DNA from: Candidatus Thorarchaeota archaeon
GTDB lineage: Archaea > Asgardarchaeota > Thorarchaeia > Thorarchaeales > Thorarchaeaceae
NCBI GenBank assembly: GCA_013388835.1
Contig: JACAEL010000007.1
Coordinates: forward strand, 1 to 64,000
Direction of reading: 5' to 3'
DNA: 64,000 nucleotides
The position numbers and the translations under genes are program-made. The notes beneath the pieces are model-generated. The model ran no database searches. It saw only the letters and a program-made list of their open reading frames with translations, and had not been told where the DNA came from. Below are positions 1-7,781 of the stretch, one piece after another. The first letter of the stretch is position 1. Every line of letters begins with the position of its first letter.

Positions 1-367
1 CGTCCGAACCGTGCATGGTCAACACATATGGCGCTCCAGAGACCTCTCGCGCCATGTAGGCTGACATTGCGTGTGGTATTGCATAGTGAACGTGGTACAA
101 GTCGAGTCTGGAGCTGTTGGTCACCTTGAGCATCTTGGATGCCAGGCAGAAGGTGTATGGAACTCCAATGTCTTCGAACAGCGGGTAGTCCAGATTGTCC
201 ACCAAGTCGACATACACCCTGCTGTGTTCCTCCCACATCAACGAGAAGGGGCGCTTGTACGTGATGAAGTGTATTTCATGGCCACGGTCGGCAAGGTGTT
301 GACCAAGCCTGGTGGCAAGATAGCCCGATCCACCTAGAGAGGGAAAGAGGTTAACGCCTATCTTCAA
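1..367 (-). CDS. BshA-like GT4 glycosyltransferase, N-terminal part (cut by window edge)
   Basis: The reading frame runs leftwards from a TTG at 367 and leaves the window at base 1, so only about 122 N-terminal residues are visible. They match the N-terminal Rossmann domain of N-acetyl-glucosaminyl L-malate synthase (BshA, GT4 family). The glycine-rich nucleotide-sugar loop GGSGYLATRLG follows the first beta strand (KIGVNLFPSL). Further on are HEIHFIT, the YPLF segment, an LASKM helix, and the BshA-typical VHYAIPHAMSAYMA leading to TMHGSD. BshA joins GlcNAc from UDP-GlcNAc to L-malate, the first step of bacillithiol synthesis; that role is inferred by family. The TTG start is chosen because the next residues are the expected first strand and because a TATA-like CTTTTAAC (406-399) would place the transcript start near 376. 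The divergent neighbour is a deacetylase of the type used in the next step. Another GT4 substrate remains possible because the acceptor-binding half is outside the window. Confidence 0.8.
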   Translation of the reverse strand, partial: MKIGVNLFPSLGGSGYLATRLGQHLADRGHEIHFITYKRPFSLMWEEHSRVYVDLVDNLDYPLFEDIGVPYTFCLASKMLKVTNSSRLDLYHVHYAIPHAMSAYMAREVSGAPYVLTMHGSD

Positions 368-370
368 TGG

Positions 371-400
371 ACTCGCCAGACGAAGTTCTGTCTGGCGAGT
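371..400. promoter_or_regulatory. Perfect 11-bp inverted repeat, candidate operator of the bshA/bshB-like pair
   Basis: ACTCGCCAGAC (371-381) and GTCTGGCGAGT (390-400) are exact reverse complements separated by 8 bases. The dyad lies between the bshA-side TATA-like element (399-406) and the TTG start at 367, so it covers the predicted transcript start. It lies 59 bases before the deacetylase ATG at 459. There is no T-run after it on either strand, which argues for a repressor site or leader hairpin rather than a terminator. The role is inferred from position only. Confidence 0.5.
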
Positions 401-458
401 TAAAAGAACGGTGGTTGAGACAAAGATTGATTAGCTGCCGACATGAGAGGTGTTCAGA

Positions 459-1133
459 ATGAGTCCAGCTGAAGAGGAGTCACTGCTTGTCATTGCAGCC
501 CATCCTGACGATGAATGCCTGGGCGCAGGAGGTACAATAGCCAAGCATGTGGCTCAGGGCACCCCGGTCGATGTGTTGTGTCTCACGGGCAACGAAGTGA
601 GGAATCGTGAGCTGAGGGCTGCCTGCAGACGACTGGGTGTCCGCAAGACCTTTGTCAGCAGTAGAGACGACTTTGGCATCGACCTGACCGCCAGAGATCA
701 GGTGGTCAGTGTGATCTTGGAGAGTCGTCCCGCAGCAGTCATCACGCACTCCTCCGACGACTACAATCACAATCATGTCCTCTGTTCCCAAGTCGTGACT
801 CAGGCCATTGAGTGGGCCTCGCATGTGACTCTGCATGACGATGCCCACAGGGTCGGACGGGTGTATTTCATGGAGGTGAACTCAATCATGAGTCACCCTC
901 ACGTACTGATAGACATCACTGAATACTATCAGACTGCTGTCGCTGCTCTTCAGGAACACGCTTCTCAGATTACCAAGGCAGAGGGTTTCTACCCGAGGCT
1001 GTATGATGCACGTACAAGACTGCGCGGCGTTCAAGGCGCCTGTGAGAGAGCGGAAGCGTTCATGATGACACTGCCTGAGCACGCAGGTCCGTTCTACCCA
1101 CGTAACACGTCACGGAGTCTACTCGGTCTCTGA
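459..1133 (+). CDS. PIG-L/LmbE-family N-acetylglucosaminyl deacetylase (BshB-like)
   Basis: This is a zinc-dependent deacetylase of the PIG-L/LmbE family, 224 residues, the usual size. The metal-binding AHPDDE motif is at residues 14-19. A second zinc-ligand region, DYNHNHV, is near residue 105 and corresponds to the HPDH-type motif of the family. The C-terminal pattern (an EYYQTAVAALQEHASQ helix, then RLRG and AEAF) is like that of BshB/MshB enzymes, which remove the acetyl group from GlcNAc-malate or GlcNAc-inositol. The ATG at 459 is preferred over the in-frame GTG at 450 because GAGAGGTG ends seven bases before it. The gene is divergent from the BshA-like gene, which suggests the first two steps of a bacillithiol-like thiol pathway; the third enzyme (BshC) is not in the window. 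The 3' end overlaps the convergent downstream gene by 15 bases. The specific substrate is inferred. Confidence 0.8.
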   Translation: MSPAEEESLLVIAAHPDDECLGAGGTIAKHVAQGTPVDVLCLTGNEVRNRELRAACRRLGVRKTFVSSRDDFGIDLTARDQVVSVILESRPAAVITHSSDDYNHNHVLCSQVVTQAIEWASHVTLHDDAHRVGRVYFMEVNSIMSHPHVLIDITEYYQTAVAALQEHASQITKAEGFYPRLYDARTRLRGVQGACERAEAFMMTLPEHAGPFYPRNTSRSLLGL

Positions 1134-1526
1134 GCCCACCTTTTTCTTGCGCGCAGCGAGGAGTGCCTTCAGCTCACCCATCATGCCGCCACCAGTGGGT
1201 GTTGATGTTGCTGCCTTTGGTGCAGCTGCTACAGGTGCCTTTGCAATGGCCGGACCGGCCTCAGCCGGGCTCATGTCCGCACCTGGCGAGGGGGCAACTC
1301 CTCTGGAAACCCTGCTCTCCAGAGAACTCACCTTTGCCTCAAGTGACTGCAGCTGACTCTGAATCCCTGCGACCTTTGACTCAATCTGGCCCATGGCTTC
1401 GACCATCTTCATGGTTATGGTAGTGACTACATCTCCAAGCCCACGAAGCTTCTCTTCCGTAGGGTCCTTGAGGGCCCACTCGAACTCGTCCTTGATTGCT
1501 GCTTCCAGGTCGTCATCGTCACCCAT
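1119..1526 (-). CDS. Coiled-coil protein with Ala/Pro-rich linker and WH2-like C-terminal tail
   Basis: This is a 135-residue cytoplasmic protein with no signal peptide or membrane span. An acidic helical N-terminus (DDDDLEAAIKDEFEWALKD) is followed by a heptad-patterned coiled coil at about residues 40-75 (QIESKVAGIQSQLQSLEAKV). A low-complexity Ala/Pro/Gly linker follows at about 78-112. The conserved-looking C-terminus is MMGELKALLAARKKKV, a short amphipathic helix ending in a basic LxxxRKKKV cluster. That tail resembles WH2-type actin-binding motifs, which end in a basic LKKV-type cluster, and the MLARRRK segment of Ena/VASP proteins. The resemblance is my reading of a short motif, not a proven homology. 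The ATG at 1526 is chosen over the GTG at 1553 because a TATA box at 1566-1574 puts the transcript start near 1545. The gene stands alone, converging on the deacetylase gene. No function is established. Confidence 0.7.
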   Translation of the reverse strand: MGDDDDLEAAIKDEFEWALKDPTEEKLRGLGDVVTTITMKMVEAMGQIESKVAGIQSQLQSLEAKVSSLESRVSRGVAPSPGADMSPAEAGPAIAKAPVAAAPKAATSTPTGGGMMGELKALLAARKKKVGSETE

Positions 1527-1862
1527 GTTTCTGGCCTCTGTTCTAGTTGACACTTGCTCATACTTGCTATAAAGATTGTCCGTTCGGAGAATGCTGCATC
1601 GCCCGCGTGCCCCTCTAGATATACTGCAACACTCCCTGAACAGCGGTGGCTGTTCTTGGCTTTGAACCTACTCATGGTGTTCTCCTGAGAGCAACTCTTC
1701 CATGACCGTCAGCAGCTGCTCGGCCGGTAGTACGTGAAACGACCGTCCCCGTGAACAAAGCGGATATGGAGTCTGCTGTCAGTGACAGTCTTTCGCATAC
1801 TCGGCGTATGTCATAGTCCTAGGCGTGTGCTGGTTCAAGACCGAGCTGGAGCGCAATGCCTC
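1527..1862. other. Intergenic gap between the coiled-coil and phosphohexomutase genes
   Basis: Apart from the TATA box at 1566-1574 I see no convincing gene. A leftward ATG at 1675 has a good AGGAGA six bases upstream, but its frame runs into the coiled-coil gene and has poor protein character. A 13-base perfect palindrome, CTGTCAGTGACAG, sits at 1776-1788. Confidence 0.4.
1566..1574 (-). promoter_or_regulatory. TATA box of the coiled-coil protein gene
   Basis: CTTTATAGC reads leftwards here. An archaeal start site 25-30 bases downstream falls near 1545, giving a leader of about 18 bases before the ATG at 1526. The element supports that start over the upstream GTG at 1553. Confidence 0.5.
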
Positions 1863-3242
1863 TCAGGACACGCTCTTCACTGCCGCAGTCACCAGTCGTT
1901 TTGCGGTCTCAAGAATGTGGTCCACATTCTCATCTCGCTGAGCCTCGCATGTGATTCGGATGACTGGTTCAGTTCCCGAAGGCCGCACCAAGACCCAGCC
2001 GTCTCTCATGAAGACCGCAAGACCGTCAACGGTGAGTACCTTCGTTACCTGTTTCATACCTGCAGGAAGCTCCTCTCTTAGATGGGCCATTACTGACTCC
2101 TTTCTCTCGTTTGGACACGCGACCTTTGTCTTTCGCAGTGGATAGACCGGAATCTCCGATATCAGCGCGCCGAAGCTCTTGCCTGTCTTTGCCATGAGCT
2201 CGAGGACTCTGCACACGGTCAGGAATGGTTCCGGTGCGAGATGAAAGTCTGGGAATATGAAGACCCCACAGGCCTCACCACCAAACGAGGCTCCCTCCTC
2301 CTTGATCCTGATGGCCACTTGAATATCGCCGACGGGAGTCCGTACCACTTTTCCCCCGCTCCGCTCAACAGTCATGTCCAGCACTTGGGAACTGTCGACT
2401 GTGGTCACGGTGAGCTTGTGGGGGCTATTGCTAATGGCCTCCCTCGCCAGGAGCGCAATGATCCTGTCACCACGGATGACCTCTCCTGACTCGGTCACAA
2501 AGACCACCCTGTCAGAGTCACCATCATGTGCAACTCCCAAGTCTGCGCCTGCACTCTTCACCATGGCGACCAAGTCCCCGAGCGACTCCTCGTCAGGCTC
2601 GGAGCGTCGGCCAGGAAAGTGTCCGTCGAGCTGTGCATTAATGCTGAGGACCTTGCAGCCAAGCTTCTGTAGCAAGTAGGGTGTCATGACGCAGGCCGCT
2701 CCGTTGCCCGGGTCGACCACAACTCTGAAGTTCTTGGACCTGACGAGTCCCGCATCGCATCTCTCCAGCAGGGCGGCTATATGCTCAGAGACTGCACTCC
2801 CAGTAGACGAGAGTGTACCCAGTTGATTCCACTCTGCTACTTTGAAACTCCTCTCGGCAAACAGCTGTTCGAGTGTCGCCTCTTGTTCGGGCGTGTACCC
2901 CATTCCGTCCGGCCCCCAGAACTTCACCCCCGTATACTCTGGAGGGTTGTGGGATGCGGTCACCATGACTCCCGCTTCGAAACCGCCCTTCTTGGTCATG
3001 AACGCGAGGGTCGGTGTCGGAACGATACCCGCCCTGACAACGTTCACTCCCGTCGACATTATGCCGGCCACCAAAGCGTCTGCTATCATCTCTCCTGTGG
3101 TTCGTGCATCCTGAGCCACCAGCACACGGCCTGAACGAAGATAGGTGCCGAGTGCCTTACCAAGATTTAGCGCATCCTCTACGTCAAAGTCGGTGCCGTA
3201 GACCTTTCTCACGCCAGTCGTACCGAACAGCTTGCCGGCCAT
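1863..3242 (-). CDS. Phosphohexomutase (phosphoglucosamine/phosphomannomutase family)
   Basis: This is a 459-residue alpha-D-phosphohexomutase with all four family signatures. FGTTGVRK is at the N-terminus and the phosphoserine loop VTASHNPPEYTG is near residue 95 with the catalytic Ser. The Mg2+ loop DGDSDRV is near residue 240. The sugar loop GGEACGVF is near residue 320, and the phosphate-binding RPSGTEPVIRI is near residue 420. It interconverts hexose or hexosamine 1- and 6-phosphates, giving Man-1-P, Glc-1-P or GlcN-1-P for nucleotide-sugar synthesis. Archaeal members of this size are often bifunctional or GlmM-like, and the exact sugar cannot be told from sequence. It starts at an ATG at 3242 and is divergent from the acetoacetate-decarboxylase-like gene. 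It has no operon partner, although UDP-GlcNAc supply would suit the BshA-like enzyme upstream. Confidence 0.9.
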   Translation of the reverse strand: MAGKLFGTTGVRKVYGTDFDVEDALNLGKALGTYLRSGRVLVAQDARTTGEMIADALVAGIMSTGVNVVRAGIVPTPTLAFMTKKGGFEAGVMVTASHNPPEYTGVKFWGPDGMGYTPEQEATLEQLFAERSFKVAEWNQLGTLSSTGSAVSEHIAALLERCDAGLVRSKNFRVVVDPGNGAACVMTPYLLQKLGCKVLSINAQLDGHFPGRRSEPDEESLGDLVAMVKSAGADLGVAHDGDSDRVVFVTESGEVIRGDRIIALLAREAISNSPHKLTVTTVDSSQVLDMTVERSGGKVVRTPVGDIQVAIRIKEEGASFGGEACGVFIFPDFHLAPEPFLTVCRVLELMAKTGKSFGALISEIPVYPLRKTKVACPNERKESVMAHLREELPAGMKQVTKVLTVDGLAVFMRDGWVLVRPSGTEPVIRITCEAQRDENVDHILETAKRLVTAAVKSVS

Positions 3243-3378
3243 GTTGCTCGTTCTGGCTCTGACCCAAAGGGTGAGAAAAACCTAGTGCCGTGGCGAGTTC
3301 GAATCAGAATCACTCTGAGTGGCTCAATCTCGGCAGATTCAATAGGTGCACTCCAGACTGAGTGGAAAGGTGACGTGA

Positions 3379-4107
3379 ATGGAAAGAGGCTACTCCGTTC
3401 CCCTCTCAAGTCCACTGTACTCGAGACCTCCGTATCACTATGACGGTGCCAAGATATTCCTCGCGCTGTTCTATGCGTCTGAAGACACAGTCAGGGAGCT
3501 GCTTCCTCCTCCGCTCAAGCCATCAGACATGAGGCTAATGGGCGTGATGTTTGGTGAACAGCCGTGCAGAGAGACCGGCCGCTTCATGGAGTCTGGAGTC
3601 CTAATCCAGTGCCTGTATCCCAACCCCGATACCGGACAGGACGAGGTTGGCGTATACTTCTCTCACAACTACGGGGACACAGACGTTTCACTGGTCTCAG
3701 GGAGAGAGATCTGGGGGTATCCGAGGAAACTGGGAGTCACTACGATGGAGTGGTCCGGTGACACTCTTGAGGCGAAGACAGTGCGAGATGGCATCACAGT
3801 CTTGCGTGCCAAGTGCACCTTCAATGAGGATGGGGAGTGGATTGACAGTGGTCCCAACATCAATGTCAAGATGATACCGAGCGTTGATGGCAAGGGGCAT
3901 GACATTGCTGCAATCACGGCAGCCCATCTGACGTATGATGTGAAGGCCGGCAGGTCTGGTGAGGTGGAGATTGAATTGCGCAGCGGCCCGCATGATGACC
4001 TGAGCATGATCGAAATAGAGAGCACAATGATAGGTCTCTTCTTTGAGACCGACATTGTCGTTCCCCCGGGGAGAGTCGTCGCACGACTTGATGCACACAC
4101 CTCATGA
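3379..4107 (+). CDS. Acetoacetate decarboxylase superfamily protein
   Basis: This is a 242-residue protein of the ADC superfamily beta-cone fold. Supporting segments are PPYHYDGAKIFLALFYA at the N-terminus, LLPPPLKP, the central VGVYFSHNYGDTD, and the diagnostic GREIWGYPRKLG near residue 107. In classical acetoacetate decarboxylases this last segment carries adjacent lysines (Lys115 and Lys116 in the clostridial enzyme), the first forming the Schiff base. Here the pair reads Arg-Lys, so the first lysine seems replaced if that simple alignment holds. The enzyme may therefore catalyse a different Schiff-base reaction on a keto acid, as other superfamily members do. The ATG at 3379 follows AAGGTGACGTGA. 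The gene stands alone, divergent from the phosphohexomutase and convergent with the ABC permease gene nine bases away. Confidence 0.8.
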   Translation: MERGYSVPLSSPLYSRPPYHYDGAKIFLALFYASEDTVRELLPPPLKPSDMRLMGVMFGEQPCRETGRFMESGVLIQCLYPNPDTGQDEVGVYFSHNYGDTDVSLVSGREIWGYPRKLGVTTMEWSGDTLEAKTVRDGITVLRAKCTFNEDGEWIDSGPNINVKMIPSVDGKGHDIAAITAAHLTYDVKAGRSGEVEIELRSGPHDDLSMIEIESTMIGLFFETDIVVPPGRVVARLDAHTS

Positions 4108-4115
4108 GTGCCCGT

Positions 4116-5831
4116 CTAGAGATACTCTGACGCCTCTTTCTGAGCAAGTCGTAGTCCTGCACTGTAAGAGTTCTGATTGGTCGACTTCCAGCAGATGAGA
4201 GAGTAGACTACGAGGACCACGTATGCCGCAACTGGATGAATGAGTATCCCGACCAAGAGCATCGACGCGAGTCCAGCCATGCCGATGACTCCCGGTAGCA
4301 TCTGAGCCCGAAGAATCGACCAGCCACGAATCGGCATCTGGACCGCCGACCCCCGCTGTCTCAAGAACATCCGTTCTGCTCTGAAGTCGCCACCTATAGC
4401 CGCGGCATTCGCAGCAATGGCGCCCGAGGCGAGGTTTGTGAAGACAGCCGCTACTACGATGAGAGGCGCAAACACGAGGAGCGTCGGTTCAATTATGACA
4501 ACAAGAGTCGTCACAGCGATACTGGCGACCGACGCAAATGGGACGGCACTGTAGACCTTGCCCTTGACATAGTCGCTCATATTTGCAGCGGCAAGCTGCA
4601 GATTCATGATGTTCTTTCCCTCGTAGACAGTCTCATAGCCTGCGAAGTACAGACCATATGCTGTGACGAACGGTATGATGGTCGCGACCACGAGGAATGG
4701 GATGAATGGCTGAAATCTGGTGCCACTCGCTCCAAAGACAGGGATGAAGAGAAACACAACGTAGCGTAGAGGTCCCATCAGGTAGTTGGCGAACACCCTC
4801 GCCTCTCTGCGAATGTTGGTTATGTTGTACCAAATGGACACACTGATGGTGGAGTTGAATCTGAATCCGGGGATAGAACGCGGCTCCCATGTGGGGTGTT
4901 TGACAACAACCTCCTTCTTTGAGGTCCGGACCGATTCCGTGGCCAGCCAACCACTGTAGTGTGCCACCTCGCTGACATATCCATTGGCATACACCAGAGC
5001 GCACGCGATTGCCCAGAAGATAATGCCTGCGAGCATCTCCTGAGCTGAGAAGGTGTATCCCACAAGGACTCCCAGTGAAACTCTACTGACAATACCTCCC
5101 GGTGTCAACTCCGAACTGAATCCCAGTCTCTCGGCAAGGGCGAAGAGCCACTCGAAGAACACGACACTCCCTTCCCCGCTGTAGAAGGTGTAGTAGTACA
5201 CGAAGGTGCCGAGTATCGCTGCTGAGGTGCCTATGAAATAGCCCACCTGCTTCAGTCTCCTGCGTCCAGCGACAATCCTTGAGAATCCCAGTCCGAGAAG
5301 ACCACCCGCGGATGTTCCTATTGTGAGAAGCGCGAGAAAGAGCAGGATGAATGCAGGTGCAGACAGAAGTGCCAGAGGGCTCGTCGAAACCAAACTCAGG
5401 CCCACGAAGACAGGGGTAATGAAGACAAGCCAGAACACAGAGCTGTAGAGAGTGATGAGAATCGCCTTCTCCATGAACAGGACACGCATTCTCAGGGGCA
5501 TGATTAGCATGTACTCCATTCTCTTGCTGTTTCCAACCGTGGTTGCGGAGAGCATTATTGAACCGAGGAAAGAGAACAGTAGAATGGCGTTGAAGAGAGC
5601 TGCACCTATTCCCAGATTCGCTGCTATTATTTCAGAGAAGAGTCCCCATCCAATGACACGAGCTACATTTACGGTCATCCACGCGATGGCTGGTGCAATC
5701 ACAAGTGCGGCGATTACGAATGTCATTCTGCGGACAATACTCTTCTGCTTCGTGCGACTTCCCTTTGCACCTCTGACACGAAAGCTCTGGAGCACGTCAA
5801 GCCTCAGCAGCAGGACTAGGTCTTCGAGCAT
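4116..5831 (-). CDS. ABC-2 type transporter membrane subunit
   Basis: This is a 571-residue integral membrane protein. A basic cytoplasmic N-terminus (RGAKGSRTKQKSIVRR) is followed by roughly a dozen hydrophobic segments spread over two halves, typical of exporters with duplicated ABC-2 permease domains. It has no signal peptide. Its ATG shares one base with the stop codon of the ATPase gene (TGATG at 5833-5829), so the two are translationally coupled and almost certainly form one transporter. The substrate is not evident. The neighbouring genes (sugar kinase, ADC-like protein) do not point to one. Confidence 0.8.
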   Translation of the reverse strand: MLEDLVLLLRLDVLQSFRVRGAKGSRTKQKSIVRRMTFVIAALVIAPAIAWMTVNVARVIGWGLFSEIIAANLGIGAALFNAILLFSFLGSIMLSATTVGNSKRMEYMLIMPLRMRVLFMEKAILITLYSSVFWLVFITPVFVGLSLVSTSPLALLSAPAFILLFLALLTIGTSAGGLLGLGFSRIVAGRRRLKQVGYFIGTSAAILGTFVYYYTFYSGEGSVVFFEWLFALAERLGFSSELTPGGIVSRVSLGVLVGYTFSAQEMLAGIIFWAIACALVYANGYVSEVAHYSGWLATESVRTSKKEVVVKHPTWEPRSIPGFRFNSTISVSIWYNITNIRREARVFANYLMGPLRYVVFLFIPVFGASGTRFQPFIPFLVVATIIPFVTAYGLYFAGYETVYEGKNIMNLQLAAANMSDYVKGKVYSAVPFASVASIAVTTLVVIIEPTLLVFAPLIVVAAVFTNLASGAIAANAAAIGGDFRAERMFLRQRGSAVQMPIRGWSILRAQMLPGVIGMAGLASMLLVGILIHPVAAYVVLVVYSLICWKSTNQNSYSAGLRLAQKEASEYL

Positions 5832-6613
5832 CAGTCAGACCCACCGACCTGGCTCAAGTACTGCGTTATGAGCTGCATGTCTGGTCCTCCAGTGAGCTGC
5901 AGAAAGATCTGTTCAAGACTTCCCTGGTCCGCAGCTCTCTCCCGGAGCTCCGCCATGGTGCCTTCCGCCACCATCACTCCGCCACTGATGATACCAATCC
6001 TGTCCGCCATCTGTTCCGCAATCTCGAGAATGTGAGTGGACATGAGGATGGACGCTCCCCTCTCTCGCAGACCATTCAATATGCTCTTGATAGTGGCCGC
6101 TCCTCTTGGGTCGATACCGGCTTGTACCTCGTCAAGTACCAGCACACTTGGGCGGTGAATCAGGGCTGCCACAAGGCTGACCTTCCGTGACATTCCCTTC
6201 GAGTAGGTCTCAATCAGGTCATCACTGGCATCCATGATGTCGAGCAGCTTCAGCAGCTCCTCTATCTCTTGGTCACGCTTGGGCCCCCTCGGAATTCGCC
6301 AGATGTCGCTGACATAGTTGGCGTACTCCCAGCCCGTGAGACGCTCGGGCAGGACGGGCTCCTCGGGGACGTACCCCATCACTCGCTTTGCATCCACTAT
6401 GTTGGTCCGCAGATCATGACCCGCAATCCTTGCGGTTCCAGCGGTCGGTCGCAGGAGTCCCAAGAGCATCCTCATGGTCGTTGACTTGCCTGAACCATTG
6501 GGCCCCAGCAGTGCATATATCTGACCGGGTTCGACTCGGAAAGACAGATTATTCACTGCAACAAACTCATTGAACTTCTTGGTCAGTCCTACGGCCTCTA
6601 TCATGTCAACCAT
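5831..6613 (-). CDS. ABC transporter ATP-binding protein (ABC-2/DrrA type)
   Basis: This is a 260-residue ATPase subunit. Walker A is LGPNGSGKSTT (about residues 37-47). There is a Q-loop region GYVPEEPVLPERLTG, a signature-like YSKGMSRKVSL (LSGGQ variant), Walker B VLVLDEVQAGID, and the switch histidine in LMSTHI. It drives export through the coupled membrane subunit. The ATG at 6613 is chosen because GGTGTGAG lies just upstream; an in-frame ATG at 6631 would overlap the divergent promoter. Walker B ends in DEVQAGID rather than the usual DEPTxGLD. The catalytic Glu is kept, but the D-loop entry is unusual. Confidence 0.85.
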   Translation of the reverse strand: MVDMIEAVGLTKKFNEFVAVNNLSFRVEPGQIYALLGPNGSGKSTTMRMLLGLLRPTAGTARIAGHDLRTNIVDAKRVMGYVPEEPVLPERLTGWEYANYVSDIWRIPRGPKRDQEIEELLKLLDIMDASDDLIETYSKGMSRKVSLVAALIHRPSVLVLDEVQAGIDPRGAATIKSILNGLRERGASILMSTHILEIAEQMADRIGIISGGVMVAEGTMAELRERAADQGSLEQIFLQLTGGPDMQLITQYLSQVGGSD

Positions 6614-6674
6614 GGACTCACACCAGAGCATGACATTTATGCCTTCGGTTCGATGCGGCGAGTCGTGGATAACA

Positions 6675-7781
6675 ATGTCATCCGAGATACACTCGTTGAC
6701 TGAGAATGACCAGTTTGTGGTCAGTGCACCGGGGAGAGTGTGTCTATTCGGAGAACACAGTGACTACTTGGGCCTGGATGTGATAGCTGCGGCCATTGAT
6801 CGCTACGTGACCATTGTCTGCAAGCCCAGAAGAGACCCGCTGATATCCGTAGGATATCCTGACCTAGCAGAATCAGATGAGTTCGCCATCGACCAGGAAG
6901 TCGAATACAGACACAGACGAGACTACCTCCGAAGCGCTTTCAACGTCTTGGCAAGGAGAGGTATGCGACCACTGGGCGGGGCAGAACTCATCGTGACCGG
7001 GGACCTTCCCATTGCATCGGGCCTGTCAAGTTCCTCGGCACTGACAGTGGCTGCAGTACACACCGTGGCCGCTCTAGCACACGAGACCCTTGGTCCCAGA
7101 GATGCAGCCCTTCTTGCATACGAGGCGGAAGTGAGAGAGTTCGGTGAGAGCGGTGGCACGATGGACCACATGGCCTCAGCATACGGTGGCATAGTCCATG
7201 TTGAGATGGTACCAGATGGGGTGACGTCTCGTCTGCCTGCGAAGATTGACGGGATTGTCATTGGCGACTCACTTGAGCGAAAAGAGGATACAGTTGGGGA
7301 CCTGCGTAGAATCAGGGCTATTGTTGAGAGCGAGTACCGGGTCCTTGCAGGTATGATCAAAGACTTCGATCAACGTACCACGCCTTTGAGCATTGTATAT
7401 GGTACGTGTCATTCCAGACCGAGCGCGGAACGGAGAATGGCTGAGGCGACTCTTAGGAACAGGGACCTGACAGCCGATGCCCTCACTCTCTTGAGCTCAG
7501 AGTTCCCTGACCCGCACAGACTGGGCGAGATGCTTGATGAGCACCACAGGATACTCCGAGATGACCTAGAGCGGTCCACTCCGAAGATCGAACGACTCAT
7601 ACGGGCTGCAAAGGACGCGGGAGCACTAGGATGCAAGATTAATGGGAGTGGCGGAGGTGGAACGATGATGGCTTATGCGCCGGGACGCGAGGAGGACGTA
7701 GCAACCGCAATTGAACGGGCAGGCGGAAAGGCACACTGTGTTGGACTGGGCAAAGGCGCTTCGGTGCAATTCAAGTTATGA
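6675..7781 (+). CDS. galK: Galactokinase-like GHMP kinase
   Basis: This is a 368-residue GHMP-superfamily kinase closest to galactokinase. The N-terminal substrate motif APGRVCLFGEHSDYLG matches galactokinase signature 1 (GRxNLIGEHTDY). The ATP loop LPIASGLSSSSALTVAA and the C-terminal KINGSGGGGTMMAYAP motif are both present. It phosphorylates the C1 hydroxyl of galactose, or possibly a related sugar such as GalNAc. The first motif has Ser-Asp-Tyr-Leu-Gly where Thr-Asp-Tyr-Asn is usual, so the sugar specificity is uncertain. The ATG at 6675 is preferred because a TATA-like ATTTATG near 6630 gives a short leader and because upstream residues have no family match. The frame downstream overlaps its stop codon. 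Confidence 0.8.
   Translation: MSSEIHSLTENDQFVVSAPGRVCLFGEHSDYLGLDVIAAAIDRYVTIVCKPRRDPLISVGYPDLAESDEFAIDQEVEYRHRRDYLRSAFNVLARRGMRPLGGAELIVTGDLPIASGLSSSSALTVAAVHTVAALAHETLGPRDAALLAYEAEVREFGESGGTMDHMASAYGGIVHVEMVPDGVTSRLPAKIDGIVIGDSLERKEDTVGDLRRIRAIVESEYRVLAGMIKDFDQRTTPLSIVYGTCHSRPSAERRMAEATLRNRDLTADALTLLSSEFPDPHRLGEMLDEHHRILRDDLERSTPKIERLIRAAKDAGALGCKINGSGGGGTMMAYAPGREEDVATAIERAGGKAHCVGLGKGASVQFKL

Noticed and set aside
1427-1675. Leftward 82-codon frame with a good AGGAGA site before ATG 1675
   Set aside because: More than a third of it lies over the coiled-coil gene in another frame, the peptide has poor composition, and the TATA box at 1566-1574 for the real gene lies inside it.
1776-1788. 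Palindrome CTGTCAGTGACAG, also present at 8556-8568
   Set aside because: The second copy is inside the ftcd coding sequence where the codons explain it, so a shared regulatory role is not supported.
3285-3310. GAGTTCGAATC resembling a tRNA T-loop
   Set aside because: The flanking bases do not form the T-stem and no acceptor, D or anticodon arm can be drawn around it.
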